Assembly: GCA_008508345.1 (NCBI GenBank) | Contig: QNGE01000283.1 | Coordinates: 107,164 to 171,163 of the forward strand | Reading direction: 5' to 3' | Length of the DNA stretch: 64,000 nt | Origin: Paragonimus westermani | Lineage: Eukaryota; Platyhelminthes; Trematoda; Plagiorchiida; Troglotrematidae | In this document: positions 53,005 to 64,000 of the stretch, piece after piece | Layout of the letters: each line of letters starts with the position of its first letter | Position numbering within the stretch: position 1 is the first letter of the stretch | Translations under genes and position numbers: made by a program | Notes under the pieces: generated by a model | Database searches by the model: none | Told to the model about the DNA's origin: nothing | What the model saw: the letters and a program-made list of their open reading frames with translations, nothing else

Positions 53005-53537
53005 ATGTTGTTGTGGACTGTCAGGCCGGAGGTGCAGGCGCTCCAACTCTCAGCCGAATACAGCGACGAGGTGGTAAGATACGTCCACAGGCCCACAGCG
53101 AGCGGGTTGGGGACAACATGGATGACCGGATGAGCCATCGCTCAACTGGATCGGCCCAATCGATGAGGCATGGCAGGCAAAATAGCATTAATAACCATAT
53201 CGTGGGCACGATTATTCTAACATCCGGAGGAATATCTCGACGTGGTCGTACAATACGATCAAAGGCCGTAGTGAATGAATTGTGAGCAAAACTAGCCACC
53301 AGACAAGTCATCGCTCAACCAGATTGGCTCAACGGACGAGGAATGACAGGGGTAAACGCCCTGAAAAAAGGCGTCGGACACACGCAAACCGGGTCGAAGT
53401 GCACATGACGTGGGGGCGGAAACCGGGGTTATTGTGTTCCGGACTGATGACTCAAACGCGAGCGCGCGCGTAACATAGAAACCAGCATGTTGGACAAAAA
53501 ATTCTGTGCTTTATTAGACGCCTTTTCGCTACACGAT
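53005..53537 (-). repeat. Unclassified interspersed repeat R1, copy 2
   Basis: On the minus strand the copy runs from TGTAGCGAAAAGGCG and AATAAAGCACA through GAGTCATCAGTCC and CCCCGGTTTCCG to CACCTCCGGCCTGACAGTCC. Both ends match copy 1 at 14034-14190. Its interior contains a diverged duplication (GCCATCGCTCAACTGGAT at 53134 and GTCATCGCTCAACCAGAT at 53307). It is GC-richer than its surroundings. The AATAAA suggests an LTR-like or other transcribed end, but no coding domain was found. Confidence 0.65.
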
Positions 53538-55408
53538 GGCATTTGGGACACCACTTAACACTTAATCCATTACTTGCTAACCTTTTCAGGTCAGTCTTAA
53601 CAGCATAAATAACACAACCTTAGCGGAGAATACCACAGTGGATTACGATAGTTAAGAATTTTCTGGAGTCCCGGATAACCACAATTTGAGGCTGTTGCAG
53701 GCAGCTCTAAATTAGCATAATGGTCTACGGTTTTGAAAACTTTGAATAAACCATCTGGTAACAGCCGTGGAATCTGGAGTTATTCTCAAATAGCGTATAA
53801 ACGTAGAGAGCAGTAAGCACATAAGTGTGTTCGGCTGTTAACATTTTGCTGACGGGAATGGAGTAGTCCGCGACGAACACTTAATAGGCGTAGCGACTCC
53901 TACAGTTTCTCACCTTTGTAACTTCTGGTCTATCAGGGGCAGAGCTGCATACTGTATTGGTCTTCCAGAGTGGACCACAGATGCGAACGCAAGATAAGGT
54001 TGCAACCTGCCTTGCAGGTTACTCTATGGACTAAGCTGTTCAGTGCGGACTTCCGTTTGGCGTTTCCCTATCTTCGCAGTAAGCTGTGTATTTTGTGCTT
54101 GTGAAACAAACTGGGAGCGTCAACATCAAAAACTCGCAGATGATTACATATGCCGTTTACAGTCTGTTGTAACTGGTTCGTCTGTACTACGAGCACGTAA
54201 ACAGACAACGGAATAACGGTCACTGAGACGACGTATAACGGAACGATTTTCAACGGTAACGAACAACGGAATATGCACGATTAGTTTGAGACTTTCCGGC
54301 CAACTCGACCACCGAAGGCTAACGCATGAACACAGAGAGAAGACTGTTCTCCGGACAGAGTTCCCTTACGTCACTCGATCCGAAGACAACACAGTCACAA
54401 ACCAGATCATATTTAAAAGGGTTTGTCACCAATCAGAAGGTTAAATCAACGGTGGACCAATGATGAGCCGAACAGTACAGTGGTGCACGTAGGCGGGATG
54501 TAGGCATGTCAGCGTTGGGGCGCGCAGATGGGGCGCCAGAGATTGTGCACAAGAATTGATGGACGAATTGACGCATGACCGTGCCAACTATAAAGGTCAC
54601 TCGCCAGTGTACTTTGTTAGTCTTTGTCACACAATATTTCCGGGGAACTGGCAACTTCTCCGACACAGTCAAACTGAGTAATCCTCCTTCTTATACTTAC
54701 TCGAGTTCGGAAAGTTCAAGGTTCATGTCTTAGTTAACAAGTTTGTTTAGATGAACTTTCAGTGATGAACATAATGCGTTCAGTTCCTTCGGTTGGCTTG
54801 AGCAATCCTTGGAAGCGCTGCGATCTTCCTGAGGTTGCATACAGACATTTTTAATGAGCGCCACAGCGTACGGAAAATTAAAAATCAACATGTACTGCCT
54901 AGTTGCAGACGAGTCTGAGGATGAATAATCATCGTTTTGTATCATCCTGGTTGCTGAGGCCTGGGGTTTGGTGCTTATCGTTGATAGACCTTTGACATAC
55001 ACTTGTGGTCAACTGCGGAGTGATGCTTGATTTTTGCTCGATTTTCCCCAAAGTAAGCTTTATATATATGCAACAGTCAACTACTGGAGCCAGCTGACAA
55101 AAGCCTAGTAGCTAGGTTTGTCATCCGTTATGTAACACACTCAGAAACGTTGACATTCATGGTCAGTATTTCTGTTTACTTAATCAGGTTGAAGAGCATG
55201 CTGGTGGATGATTAACAATAATATTTGCCCACCTAATTTATTGGCAAGATTTGGGGCCATTGTGTTGACTTTAAGATCTCGTGGACCTTTTAGGAGGAAC
55301 TTGATATACTAAGTGTGCTTACCAATCCCAGCTTTTTCGCAACGAATAGAGTTTCTAGGTAGCGTGTTGGTTTGAACGGTCCCAGCGAAAGATCTGTTAA
55401 AGTTTGGG
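53538..55408. other. Unassigned region
   Basis: A minus-strand frame at 54730-55002 (QYMLIFNFPYAVALIKNVCM, LNALCSSLKVHLNKLVN) has plausible composition but lacks usable splice sites. A GC-richer block at 54430-54700 carries a plus-strand TATAAA near 54592. A minus-strand AATAAA lies at 55237-55242. Nothing can be assigned to a known family. Confidence 0.35.
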
Positions 55409-55831
55409 TCACTTTCCGCCGGTGGAAGCAGTTTCAGTGTCGAGCAAGAATACCAGTATGCTGTTAGCGAGTGTTGTCATAGCACTACTGGAAAAAGGTG
55501 GGATAGGCATCACTTGGGAGCTTGGGAGCTTCTCTAAAAACATGTCTACCAGTCTGAACTGCTGCTGTAAAAGTGAGTCCAAATATTCAGATAACATCTT
55601 TTCGCCAAATGTGTTTGCGTTCTGTATTAACCACACATTTATTTCCACCCGGTGAACGTGCACATCTAGTTTACCATCTCTAGTCCCAGTTACTGAGGTG
55701 GAGGACAAATAAGCACAGTCGATTCTATGTATCGCGAACACAAAGAAATTGCATAACTCCAAAACAACACGGCATCCAGAAGCAATTGAATGTGGTTGGT
55801 TGTGAGCAAATGGCCGAATAGAAGTCAGCAA
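55409..55831 (-). CDS. Candidate coding segment C1, unknown protein
   Basis: The minus-strand frame is protein-like over its last 100 residues: VHRVEINVWLIQNANTFGEK, MLSEYLDSLLQQQFRLVDMF and LANSILVFLLDTETASTGGK, with alternating hydrophobic and charged residues as in helical-repeat proteins. A possible acceptor (TTCGCGATACATAG) lies near 55700. It ends at TGA, with AATAAA 167 nt later. It overlaps the C2 frame upstream in a different phase, so one of the two boundaries is an intron or a frameshift. The family is not recognised. Confidence 0.4.
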   Translation of the reverse strand: MLTSIRPFAHNQPHSIASGCRVVLELCNFFVFAIHRIDCAYLSSTSVTGTRDGKLDVHVHRVEINVWLIQNANTFGEKMLSEYLDSLLQQQFRLVDMFLEKLPSSQVMPIPPFSSSAMTTLANSILVFLLDTETASTGGK

Positions 55832-55967
55832 ACGACTGAAGACTTAAACCGTTGCCATATCTGCTGGAAACGAGGAATGTCTCATCAGTCAACGCATATA
55901 GTTCATCGTCAAATTGTTCAAGAGGTATATAATCGAAGAGTGATAGTACGAGGTGACATCTACTCAT
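55725..55967 (-). CDS. Candidate coding segment C2, unknown protein
   Basis: The minus-strand frame reads SRCHLVLSLFDYIPLEQFDD, ELYALTDETFLVSSRYGNGL and SLQSFADFYSAICSQ before becoming Cys-rich and less convincing. Its good part lies just upstream of C1 in another frame, with the crossover between about 55830 and 55790. Together they may be one exon broken by a single indel. No family is recognised. Confidence 0.35.
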   Translation of the reverse strand: MSRCHLVLSLFDYIPLEQFDDELYALTDETFLVSSRYGNGLSLQSFADFYSAICSQPTTFNCFWMPCCFGVMQFLCVRDT

Positions 55968-56299
55968 ACCCGACCACTCAGAAGTTGGTTCACTTCCCTC
56001 AGGGCAACACTGGTTACATACGATTGATTTTTAACCTCGGAAGGGTTTCGCGTGACGGGCTGTTTTTCAACTGTGTAACAGTTCATTGTGCCTCGGCGCA
56101 AATGGAATTAAAGCAACAGATTTGTAATTGCAGCTGGCGTAGTGATGACGTTTTAGTCCTCACTAGCTCTATCATCAGCATGTGCATAGTACCAGATGCA
56201 TTTGATTATGCCAGAGAAGAAGTTTGTAACCAAAAGCGGTCTCCTGGATGTACATCTGCGAACAGTACGGCCTTCACACATCTACGTAGTGTAAACTAA

Positions 56300-57419
56300 A
56301 ATTGACATGAACGGCTGAGTACATAAACTTTCAGTCTGGTGCTTTTAAGCTCAAGGTAAAGGCTAACGCTTTGCCTTACTGAAGGAATGCGTAAACGTAG
56401 TTCAGGATGCACCTAAATTCACAAGGGACAATCTTCTGGAACACAGTCACTCAGGGAATTTGGTTGCTAGATACGCTAACAAACACCAAATTCTTCTGAA
56501 GTTCAAGGGCTATATAAGAATCTGTTATCTATCCACGTGCGTTCTGAAGACAACAGAGCTGCAGAGTGGAAATCCAACGAACTCAGTCAGACATTCGAAA
56601 GGAATTACACCATCATTGGACTTTCGGTGAACGTCTACACATCCCCGGTTCCCTGACAGAGAACACTCCCCACTTTTTCTGCTGCATGAAGAAACACTAT
56701 CCGTTACCAACACTGTCCACTCCCAATTAGTCAAAAGTGAACATTAATTGAACAGTGAGGAAGTCTTTAGAGTTACTAGAAGCCGGCTAAATTACCCAGT
56801 GTTGTGCAGCCAAACCGACCCCTTCAGACGCTACAAATACCCTGGTCTCCATTCAGACGGGTTTGTGACCAACATACACCAATCAGTCAATAAATGGGAG
56901 CGACGTATTGGACCTCACAGACTCTTATCAAAAAACGGACCACTCATCGCGTTTGACTCTCATAAATCCGATCGATATATCGACCCAATTCTATCATAAC
57001 TCTATATAAGTACACAATCAGACGATGATGGATTTTTGAAAACCTGTTTGTCCATGTGTCAGTGCCCTTTTTATCGTAACGGACACATAGAATACCAATG
57101 AACACTAAATGATGCATGCTGGAATGCTTATTTTGCTAATAAACTTTGCGCTATAAACAACCACTTGCAAGTGAACAGTTGATCGACCCCGATATGCATG
57201 ATCAATTTTGTTCTAATCGGAGGTGACGTTTTCACAGGAAGGTGCACGCGCTTCATTCTTTGCAAAGGAGCTTGGAGAAACAGTACTACTACTGAACAAT
57301 CTGGAAGTTGGTTCAGTCACAAAACTTCAATCATATTCGGCCACACCTTTCACACCCTTGCTGAGTTACAAGCGGCTTTTTGAAAGTAAGCTCTGAACTT
57401 GAGTTACGCACCTGTGAGA
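56300..57419. other. Unassigned region
   Basis: Frames at 56525-56734 (-), 56748-56999 (+) and 57198-57383 (+) have no recognisable domain. No known repeat copy is seen before the SINE at 57420. Confidence 0.4.
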
Positions 57420-57725
57420 ATGGAATTAACAATTGGATTGGGCAAACAATAACCGTGTCTTATATCGAGGCGACTGGGCAACCTGACTATTGCTCACAAG
57501 CAAAGCAGACTGGCAGTTCTGATAATGCAATTTGATCCTGCTTAATATGTGGTTAATGCTGCAATAGTTAGCACGTTTGACACAAACGTTTGGTTGGAGT
57601 TCTAGTCCCAGCCTTGGATAGAATGTATTTTACAGTTGAGTTGTACAAAGAGGTACTTCGAGTCTGTAGCTTACTTTTAAAAGGGGCCGGCTTGAAAGTG
57701 GATGGTATATGTTTGATCGAAGTCG
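57420..57725 (+). mobile_element. tRNA-derived SINE, copy G (plus strand, diverged)
   Basis: On the plus strand the order of SINE blocks is intact: TGGGCAACCTGACTATTGCT with CACAAGC, the head-to-A-box linker, a decayed B box (GGAGTTCTAGTCCCAGCC), ACTTCGAGTCTGTAGCTTAC and GGGGCCGGCTTGAAAGT. The 57590-57772 open frame is contained in it and is not a gene. Confidence 0.7.
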
Positions 57726-58924
57726 GACGTCCGAATTTGGCGTTATCTGACCGGTTTCTTCACACATTCTGAAAAACCGTGTAGAGTTAGTGGAATGCTT
57801 CTAGGCTCAGACAAACCGCTGACTGTTATGAGACTCTATGACTAAATTTGCACCGTTTCATGTAGTGAACTGTGTCCGTTTGGTTGCCTGTGTTGAAAGT
57901 TCATTTACATCAGAAGTGGAATGACTATGGTTGGTTCTGTGAGTAACACTAAGACAGGTTCATTTATATGAAACTATAATAAACTAAACCATGTGATGAG
58001 AATGTCAGGGCTCCGGTCAAGTGAACCGAAGGGTGTGCGTTGGTAAACATGTGGGTTTGCACAGAGAAGGTTGTTTTAGACAGATCCGAAGTTGTGTTTG
58101 GTTGTGTCGTACGTGTCCCATGGTACAACGATGGGAGAAGAAATCGCCTACTCGCACTGTGTTGAGAAATGTCTGCTCAAACTTGACAGATCACAACTGT
58201 CCGTAAATTACGTATACATGCAGCACCCCTTCTCGAACTGTCTACTCCATCGTAAAACGTGGGCACAAATTCGAGTGGAGTGCAGGTGATGACACTAAAA
58301 TCACAGTTATCCAGCTGCAAAGAAACACGAAGTTCAGTAAGCTCAGCGAAATTCTCACCTTCAACTTTGTGGTTTGTCAGCCGGAATCGAACAGGTAACT
58401 AGCTTTCACCACTAGTAGATGAACGGACAACCTAAGAACATCCCACAAGCGGTCTTAGCGGAAAATCCAAAGGTATTGATTAGATCGTTACGTGCACGAG
58501 CATGGTAGACTAGTGATCCGTAGGCCCACATCTTAGTGAACAGGGTTGAATTTCGAACGCCTATTCGGGTGTGATGCGCTTTAGGAAGCTCTCAGTATAA
58601 AAAGCTACGGGAGTTACGGCGAAGCGCTAGGCAGAAGTATTGCGCGCTACCACCTAGAGCAGCTAAAGATTCAACCTTCGAGTGCGCGAGCAGGCCGGAA
58701 TTGAGTATGACGTCAGTGGCACGTATAAACGGAGAAATGAATAAACAAATAAACGCGATTGTATACTTTACGTGAACGACAGAAAAACGTCTTTACGGTA
58801 CAACAAACCGTGTTACTTATTGTTTTTAGAAGAAATCCACGTATCGTACATTAAACGGGCAGGGATAATGCCAATTTCACTCCTCTGAAGCCATCATTCC
58901 ACCACTCGCAATGAGCTATTTAAA
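57726..58924. other. Unassigned region
   Basis: Two overlapping plus-strand frames at 58021-58289 show no domain. A GC-richer stretch at 58560-58740 ends in overlapping AATAAA-like motifs (58738-58752). No element family could be assigned. Confidence 0.4.
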
Positions 58925-59016
58925 TTTTCAAGTTGACCATCACTCACATTTGATCACAAACTTCGCATTCAGATAGACTTTCCAGTCAGCCTCTTTCGAA
59001 AAAAAGCACTAGACTC
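58925..59016 (-). mobile_element. SINE 3'-end fragment cut at an N
   Basis: TTTTCAAGTTGACCATCACT through TCTTTCGAAAAAAAGCACTA on the plus strand matches the SINE 3' part on the minus strand. The match ends abruptly at the N at 59017, where GACTCGAGTTTCGC would be expected. Confidence 0.75.
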
Positions 59017-59017
59017 N

Positions 59018-60360
59018 TCAGCCGCACCCTTTCCGTTATCAACCCCCATTGGCACTCAGCCATTTGTCTGAACCGGTTAGGACACCAACAGATACCACAT
59101 ATTTTAACGTGCTACTTACGCCGCGCGCTCCCTTAACTTTCCGTTATAGTATCGCTTCGCCCAATTGATCTCTCGCTCGTTGACTCGTCGATTTTGTGTA
59201 TCGACAATATATTCCATATTTACTCACTGCGTCGTTCTCAACCGGTCACCTCTACTTGCTAGATCCCATACATACGCAAACTATCCGGGCCCATCTTGAA
59301 CAGTCTGACATTTACGTCCTCGATTTGTTTTTGCTTGGGATCTTCGCGTTGTATGTGCAGTGTTAATTATCTACACAATAAAAGTGACTGAGAGCCAAAT
59401 AGTACCACTTTACTTATGATAAATAGCCCAGTGCAAGAATCGCATTCGATTCGCGCACAACTTCTCAATGTTTGCCGCCTGCAACATATTACTGACAGTG
59501 TCTGAGAGACGAACTAACAAGGATGAACATGTGCGGTATATCCGTTAAAGTGGCCGTCTACGCTGAATGATTGAGGACTGTTTTTTATAGAAGGTTCGTG
59601 ACCACTGTCCCTGTCTTTATTTCGCCTATCACTGTCCACCTTTCTTCTTGGAAATCTTTTTGGTAACGATTAAGAACCTTTCATGCCGACTGACACGACG
59701 GTTCAAGGTGAATGTGCCACAAACTCTTTCTCCCACGAACGTTATTTTTTTATTTATTACGAAATCTTGATATTGTTCACATGTGGAAACTGGTTCACGC
59801 GTAATTTTTCTGCCTTATTTCTCACTGCTGAGTTGCTTATGTGCATCGTGGTTTCATTTTTGCGCCTGATCGCTCCGCCACTGCGAGACCGTTGCAGTTA
59901 ATCATATTCATGTGGGCCGCCAGCCTCGGAGCATATATACTTGGTGGATTCACTATCGAGGTTTGTTGTTGTCTTCTTCTAGTTAGTTTATACTAATTTT
60001 CTTTCACCCCAGCACCCTATCAATAAGAAACTCGTCAGTAAGACCTTTTTCCGTTTGGATTCGAGTCGGTTGCGCAATGGGCTCTATAAATGCTCTTTAC
60101 TTACAGACGCGACTGTTCTGGGTCCAGTCTGTTGACAGACGTTGCGACCAGACCAGGCGTTGCATGAATAACCACTAAGCGTCCGGGATTTACAATACCA
60201 CTAAACCAGGTTTCGCTTCAATATGTCCATACATACGGAAGCACGATTGCTTTCCGTCTGCTTGAAGTCGTCGTGTACCTGTGGTGTAAATTCACGGATT
60301 TTCCTCTGTTAGTGATTTGGCTTACAGAAAGCTATGTATACCTAACGAAAATCCTCGATA
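59018..60360. other. Unassigned region
   Basis: A plus-strand frame at 59683-59901 is hydrophobic (FIYYEILILF, LFLTAELLMCIVVSFLRLIA) but lacks splice support. Nothing else is recognised. Confidence 0.4.
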
Positions 60361-60398
60361 AGCCAATACCAGGATGAAATTTCATCCTGGTATTGGCT
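60361..60398. repeat. Perfect 38-bp palindrome without spacer
   Basis: AGCCAATACCAGGATGAAA at 60361-60379 is followed immediately by its exact reverse complement at 60380-60398. Pairing stops on both sides (A at 60360, C at 60399). Confidence 0.97.
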
Positions 60399-60410
60399 CA
60401 CAAAAAGTGC

Positions 60411-60450
60411 GTTCATAAAAATGAGTTCATAAATAGTTGGTTCATAAAAA
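60411..60450. repeat. GTTCATAAAA tandem repeat, three units
   Basis: GTTCATAAA-type units start at 60411, 60425 and 60440 (spacing 14-15 bp), 12 bp after the palindrome. Confidence 0.75.
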
Positions 60451-60455
60451 TTTGG

Positions 60456-61269
60456 AAGCAACTGCTTTATAGTGTTCGCAAGCCGCTTACATTACAGTTT
60501 TAGAATGCCAAGTTGACTCTGTGCTGAGAATATATTCACATGCAAACAGAATCGAAAAATATACTCAACGCCTGAGAAGGTTCGTATTTCTCCGTTTGCC
60601 CAATCAGAATACTCCGGTGAAACATGGCATTGAGCATATGTGACCTGTATGAACATGGATCCGCACCTTATCCAGTGAACGTCGCCGAATGTATACTAAA
60701 AATAATCGAACAAATTTATCTGACAGTTGAACGGACAGGCATCAATTACCTCCTCCTCGCCTACAGGTAGACTAAAGTGTGCATGGTGTTTTTATTCTTC
60801 TTTGCCCATTTTGCTAATCTCACGTAACTAGCACATTAAGCAGCACCGTACGGTTGCGGTTCACTTAGGAGAAATAAAAGTACAACACTTCTTTTATAAA
60901 TTCCGCCGTGCGCATGTGTCAGTTCCTCCTAGAACGCTGTTGAGTGGCTACCAGCTAGAAAACTCCACTACTAAAAAGAATTTCAACCCTAGTGCGTCGG
61001 ATCTTCAACTATGTTTGAGGCACTTCGAATGATCCCCAGTACTACCGGGCAACTCAGAGGCATCGTTCATCATCGGCTAATCCATTCCCTGACTCCACCC
61101 ATCATTTCGTCTTGAGAGTTAGTGTGGTTCATTTCTTCCATTGCATTGGTAAAACTTGTATCGCCTTTTAATTTGACGCGTTTTTATTCCTCACAAGTAT
61201 ATACTCTCGATAATTTCTGTTCTTCTCCTGACAGTTAACTGGATCTTAACCTAGTGTTTTTCTGAAAAG
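60456..61269. other. Region upstream of the Penelope relic
   Basis: The reverse-transcriptase part of a Penelope-like element would be expected here on the plus strand, but no RT motif is recognisable. The insertion is probably 5'-truncated or too decayed to read. Confidence 0.4.
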
Positions 61270-61812
61270 TTGATCACTGCAGAGAAAAAGAGAGTCAACA
61301 TAGAGCTACCTTTTAGGAGTGATTATATCATGCAGCAAACAGCACAGCGGTTAAGGAATTCAATTAAACGAACGTTTAATGCAGCTGAACTCCGTGTAAT
61401 CGCTCGGACTCAGAAGCTACCAGTGCCTTCAGTCAAAGGAGATCAGCCTATCGGCGCCATTTCACATTGTGTTTACCAATTTGTATGTAACTGCGGAGGA
61501 GGTTACATAGGCAGAACCGAGAGATGCTTGAGCTCCAGAATGAAGGAACATCTACCAACATGAGTACAGAAGTCCGTGTTACCGGAGAATGGTAATGTTG
61601 CCGAAATGCGTAAACAGCAAGTTTCCTCAGTCGCTAGAAACGTCCTGACCACCAGTCATGCTATCGATCCACCGTGTGCATTCAAAATCCTGTTGCGTCA
61701 TTCTAACCCGAGATTCTTACGGTTTGCTGAGGCAATTGCAATTAATCGTCTAAAACCAGCCTTCTGTGTTCAGAAACAACTGTTCGTGAACTTTACACTT
61801 CCCTGGACTTAA
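61270..61812 (+). pseudogene. Penelope-like element GIY-YIG endonuclease domain, one stop
   Basis: One plus-strand frame runs from LPFRSDYIMQQTAQRLRNSI and RTFNAAELRVIARTQKLPVP through the GIY-YIG-type block CVYQFVCNCGGGYIGRTERC and SSRMKEHLPT to a TGA at 61561. It continues in the same frame with SVARNVLTTSHAIDPPCAFK, FAEAIAINRLKPAFCVQKQL and a closing TLPWT. This order matches the C-terminal endonuclease of Penelope-like retroelements common in trematodes. The TGA stands where a Trp codon is typical. Apart from it the frame is intact over about 180 codons, so the insertion may be fairly young, though it lacks a readable RT. Confidence 0.85.
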
Positions 61813-64000
61813 TGTCTTATCCTAACTAGCTTACTGATTATCCACCCCTCAAATCAATTGTTTCAAAAAAGCCCAACCATGTTATTGTATGTTCGGTATT
61901 GATGAGTCAGTACGAAACGCTTGCATCTACCAGTTTTCATGTTCTATCTGCTTTGTTCAAACTGATGTTTTTTGTTCTATTTCGTCAGTTCAGAGGTTGC
62001 AAAATAGTCAGTTTCTCATTACCGTAATTCGCCTGAAGGGTTTCTGTGTCACGCTTTTGAAGCTCGGCTTGTTTTCGTCGACTTCAAATCTCCTGACCAT
62101 TCTTCAGGACTCTGTTGGGTACGGGTGTCAAATTTTTAATCATAAGTGATCTTTTTCTTGCCCGGCAACAAATTTATCAGCTTCACTGAAATGATCTGTC
62201 GATCGAACCTCTTGAAACTGTCTACTTGTCTATTCGATTACTTATTCAATAATACAGTGACATTACAATTCAGTCTTGTTTTGATTCCTCGGCACCGCCG
62301 GCTAATGGTTACGCGCTGCTCAACTTCTTCGTGGAAGGTCACGTACAACTCCCCACTATTTCAGAATGCATTATTTTTCAACCGTAATAAACCACTGCGT
62401 ATGATAAAGCAACACTGGCTCGTCTTATGAGTATGAGTATTCGGACGATTCGGTTCAACGCAGAGCACGACGTCTTAAATTGGAATATGGTTTGATTTCT
62501 TCCTTGTGCGCGTTTCAATCTGGCCTGCATAACCGACTAACTCCAAGCCTGGGATAACGCAAGCACCATCAACTCATAGGTGGCAGATTCGTTTAGATTG
62601 AGGAGTGCTCAGCATATTTACCAAGAGGAACAATGTCTCGATTATGACAGTGGCGGCATTGTCAACTTTAGGGGAATAACACAGAATCACACTGAAGACC
62701 TGACTAAATGCGCTTTTTCTCTCCAGCTTCCGTGTCTCGCGGCGATCACGTATCAGAAGCAAGCAGAGGGTGTACCAGTGGAAGAGAACAATGAATAGTT
62801 GTAAGTTGTTTGTCACTGTCGATTTTTACACTAAATCACATCATATCGTCGTGCTCACACTGTTGCAAGTGCTGCTGGTTGTGTTTCTTTTCGGGTGCAA
62901 TCAACAGTATACCTTACAGGTAATAACAGCGGTAAGGAGAAAACGTGACTCAGGAAAAGTACATACTATATTGTGACATTTACAAGCGGCAGTGTCGCTG
63001 TCAAGTGCGTGGACAAATGAGCCTTTGGTAGATGAAAGCGCCACTAATTAGAACGCCAATTGGATAAAGGCACGAGTGTGGGGCACACATGCGGTCTTGA
63101 CGCGTGTGCAACTGCCGCACAAACCTTTCTCACGAATTTGTGTTCAAGCTTATGGTCGTAAATACGGCCTGTGACTCAGTAGTTCGACGACTTGCACTCC
63201 TGCTATCTAATTTCGCACGCAGAAATTCCGTCCATCCGACGGTGAATTACTGCTGCTCGCGTGAGTCATCCAACTGTGGGATATTACGGAAGGGACGAAA
63301 TAACTGTCGCACGGATCTTACTTGTAGGCCGTGAGTTACGGCCCTATTGTGGATAAAATACATGTCCCACTACATACCCCGATTTCCTCTCTTGATATCT
63401 GGTGCTGAAAATCGCCGAAATTCGTGTTATTGACTTGCATCTGTTCGTTTCAATTGGCCAGTAGTTAAAAACTACTTTAGCCTATTGTTTTCAAAGTTCG
63501 ATACGATTTCTTTTGGTTCAGTAGTCCGCGTGTGACATAATTACTGCGTGTTAACTTGTGGATGCGGAAATGGTGCATGTATACATCTACTGACGAAAAA
63601 TATTAATGCTGCATAAGATGCGCCCGTTCATAAGTAACTGGTGGTATCGCTTTGTGTTTTAGGACATGGATTATACCACAACATTCAAAGCAGTTTCCGA
63701 AAATCATGAAGTTCACACTTTCTCAGAGTTCCAGGAGTGATTGTGAGGGCGCATGTAGGGTGTCTGTGAAATAGCTTTCATGGGACCAGCGGGAATTTGA
63801 AAACAGTTCTAAAAAACGATAAGGTGAGAAGGCATGAGTCCCTGAGAACCGTCCAGCTTTATTATCGTGATACGGGTTGTAGGAGTGTGAGTGCATGCAC
63901 AGGTTCGCGACGAGTCTAGCGGGTTGATGCTCGGCAGTCATAATTAGTTAAAGTGTGTGATGACCAGCGATCGTGTGGCTTATCTAAGGATCACGGCTGC
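61813..64000. other. Region downstream of the Penelope relic
   Basis: The first few hundred bases probably belong to the Penelope 3' UTR. Frames at 61889-62430, 62574-62976, 63104-63334 (+) and 63723-63941 (-) have no recognisable domain. No repeat copy or RNA gene is seen to the window end. Confidence 0.4.

Noticed and set aside
54430..54710. LTR of a gypsy-type element suggested by TATAAA and GC-rich flank
   Set aside because: No matching second LTR, primer-binding site or pol segment is visible.
55790..56299. 169-codon plus-strand open frame
   Set aside because: No domain or splice support. A frame of this length is expected once or twice by chance in 64 kb, and it overlaps the better minus-strand candidate.
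46157..64000. MYPT ankyrin-repeat exons upstream on the minus strand
   Set aside because: I looked for TALHxA-type and RVxF blocks on the minus strand and saw none. The N-terminal exons are probably outside the window or absent from this transcript.
1..64000. CRISPR arrays, bacterial operons or viral genes
   Set aside because: No spaced direct-repeat array, Shine-Dalgarno-linked ORF series or viral hallmark gene is present. The spliced genes indicate a eukaryote.

Overview
The window looks like nuclear DNA of a flatworm, most likely a digenean trematode. The clues are moderate GC, genes split into small phase-matched exons by kilobase-scale introns, and a repeat load of a degraded CR1-like LINE, a Penelope-like element with a GIY-YIG domain and a tRNA-derived SINE. 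The species cannot be fixed from the sequence alone.

Two host genes can be rebuilt by joining exons at canonical splice sites. (1) Plus strand, 4297-17833: a complete dolichol kinase (DOLK) gene. Its four exons (4297-5388, 11627-11786, 14832-15007, 17669-17833) have matching phases and encode 530 aa, close to the human length of 538. (2) Minus strand, 46156 down to 22449: the C-terminal part of a myosin phosphatase targeting subunit (MYPT/PPP1R12 family). It has five phase-0 exons, including a 42-nt micro-exon, and ends in the family's coiled coil and leucine zipper. The first visible exon starts with ATG just downstream of a TATA-like box, so it may start a short isoform; the ankyrin-repeat N-terminus is not in the window. 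The two genes converge tail to tail, with about 4.6 kb between them.

Layout. 1-52: ATG microsatellite; 53-3610: degraded minus-strand LINE. 4.2-17.8 kb: DOLK; its introns hold a SINE, a LINE endonuclease scrap, a copy of an unclassified repeat, two microsatellites and a possible nested minus-strand terminal exon at 7121-7447. 17.8-22.4 kb: convergent intergenic region. 22.4-46.2 kb: MYPT, with a 19-kb intron full of repeats and a few orphan exon candidates. 46.2-64 kb: LINE and SINE fragments, unassigned minus-strand coding candidates near 50.1-51.4 and 55.4-56.0 kb, a second copy of the unclassified repeat, a perfect 38-bp palindrome and a Penelope-like GIY-YIG remnant.

The two host genes are not functionally linked in an obvious way: DOLK feeds protein N-glycosylation at the ER, and MYPT directs PP1 to myosin and regulates contractility. 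I found no CRISPR array, operon, rRNA or intact tRNA gene. The less expected items are the altered KKTxEG motif of DOLK, the possible short MYPT promoter, the unclassified repeat whose core carries AATAAA, and several exon-like orphans.
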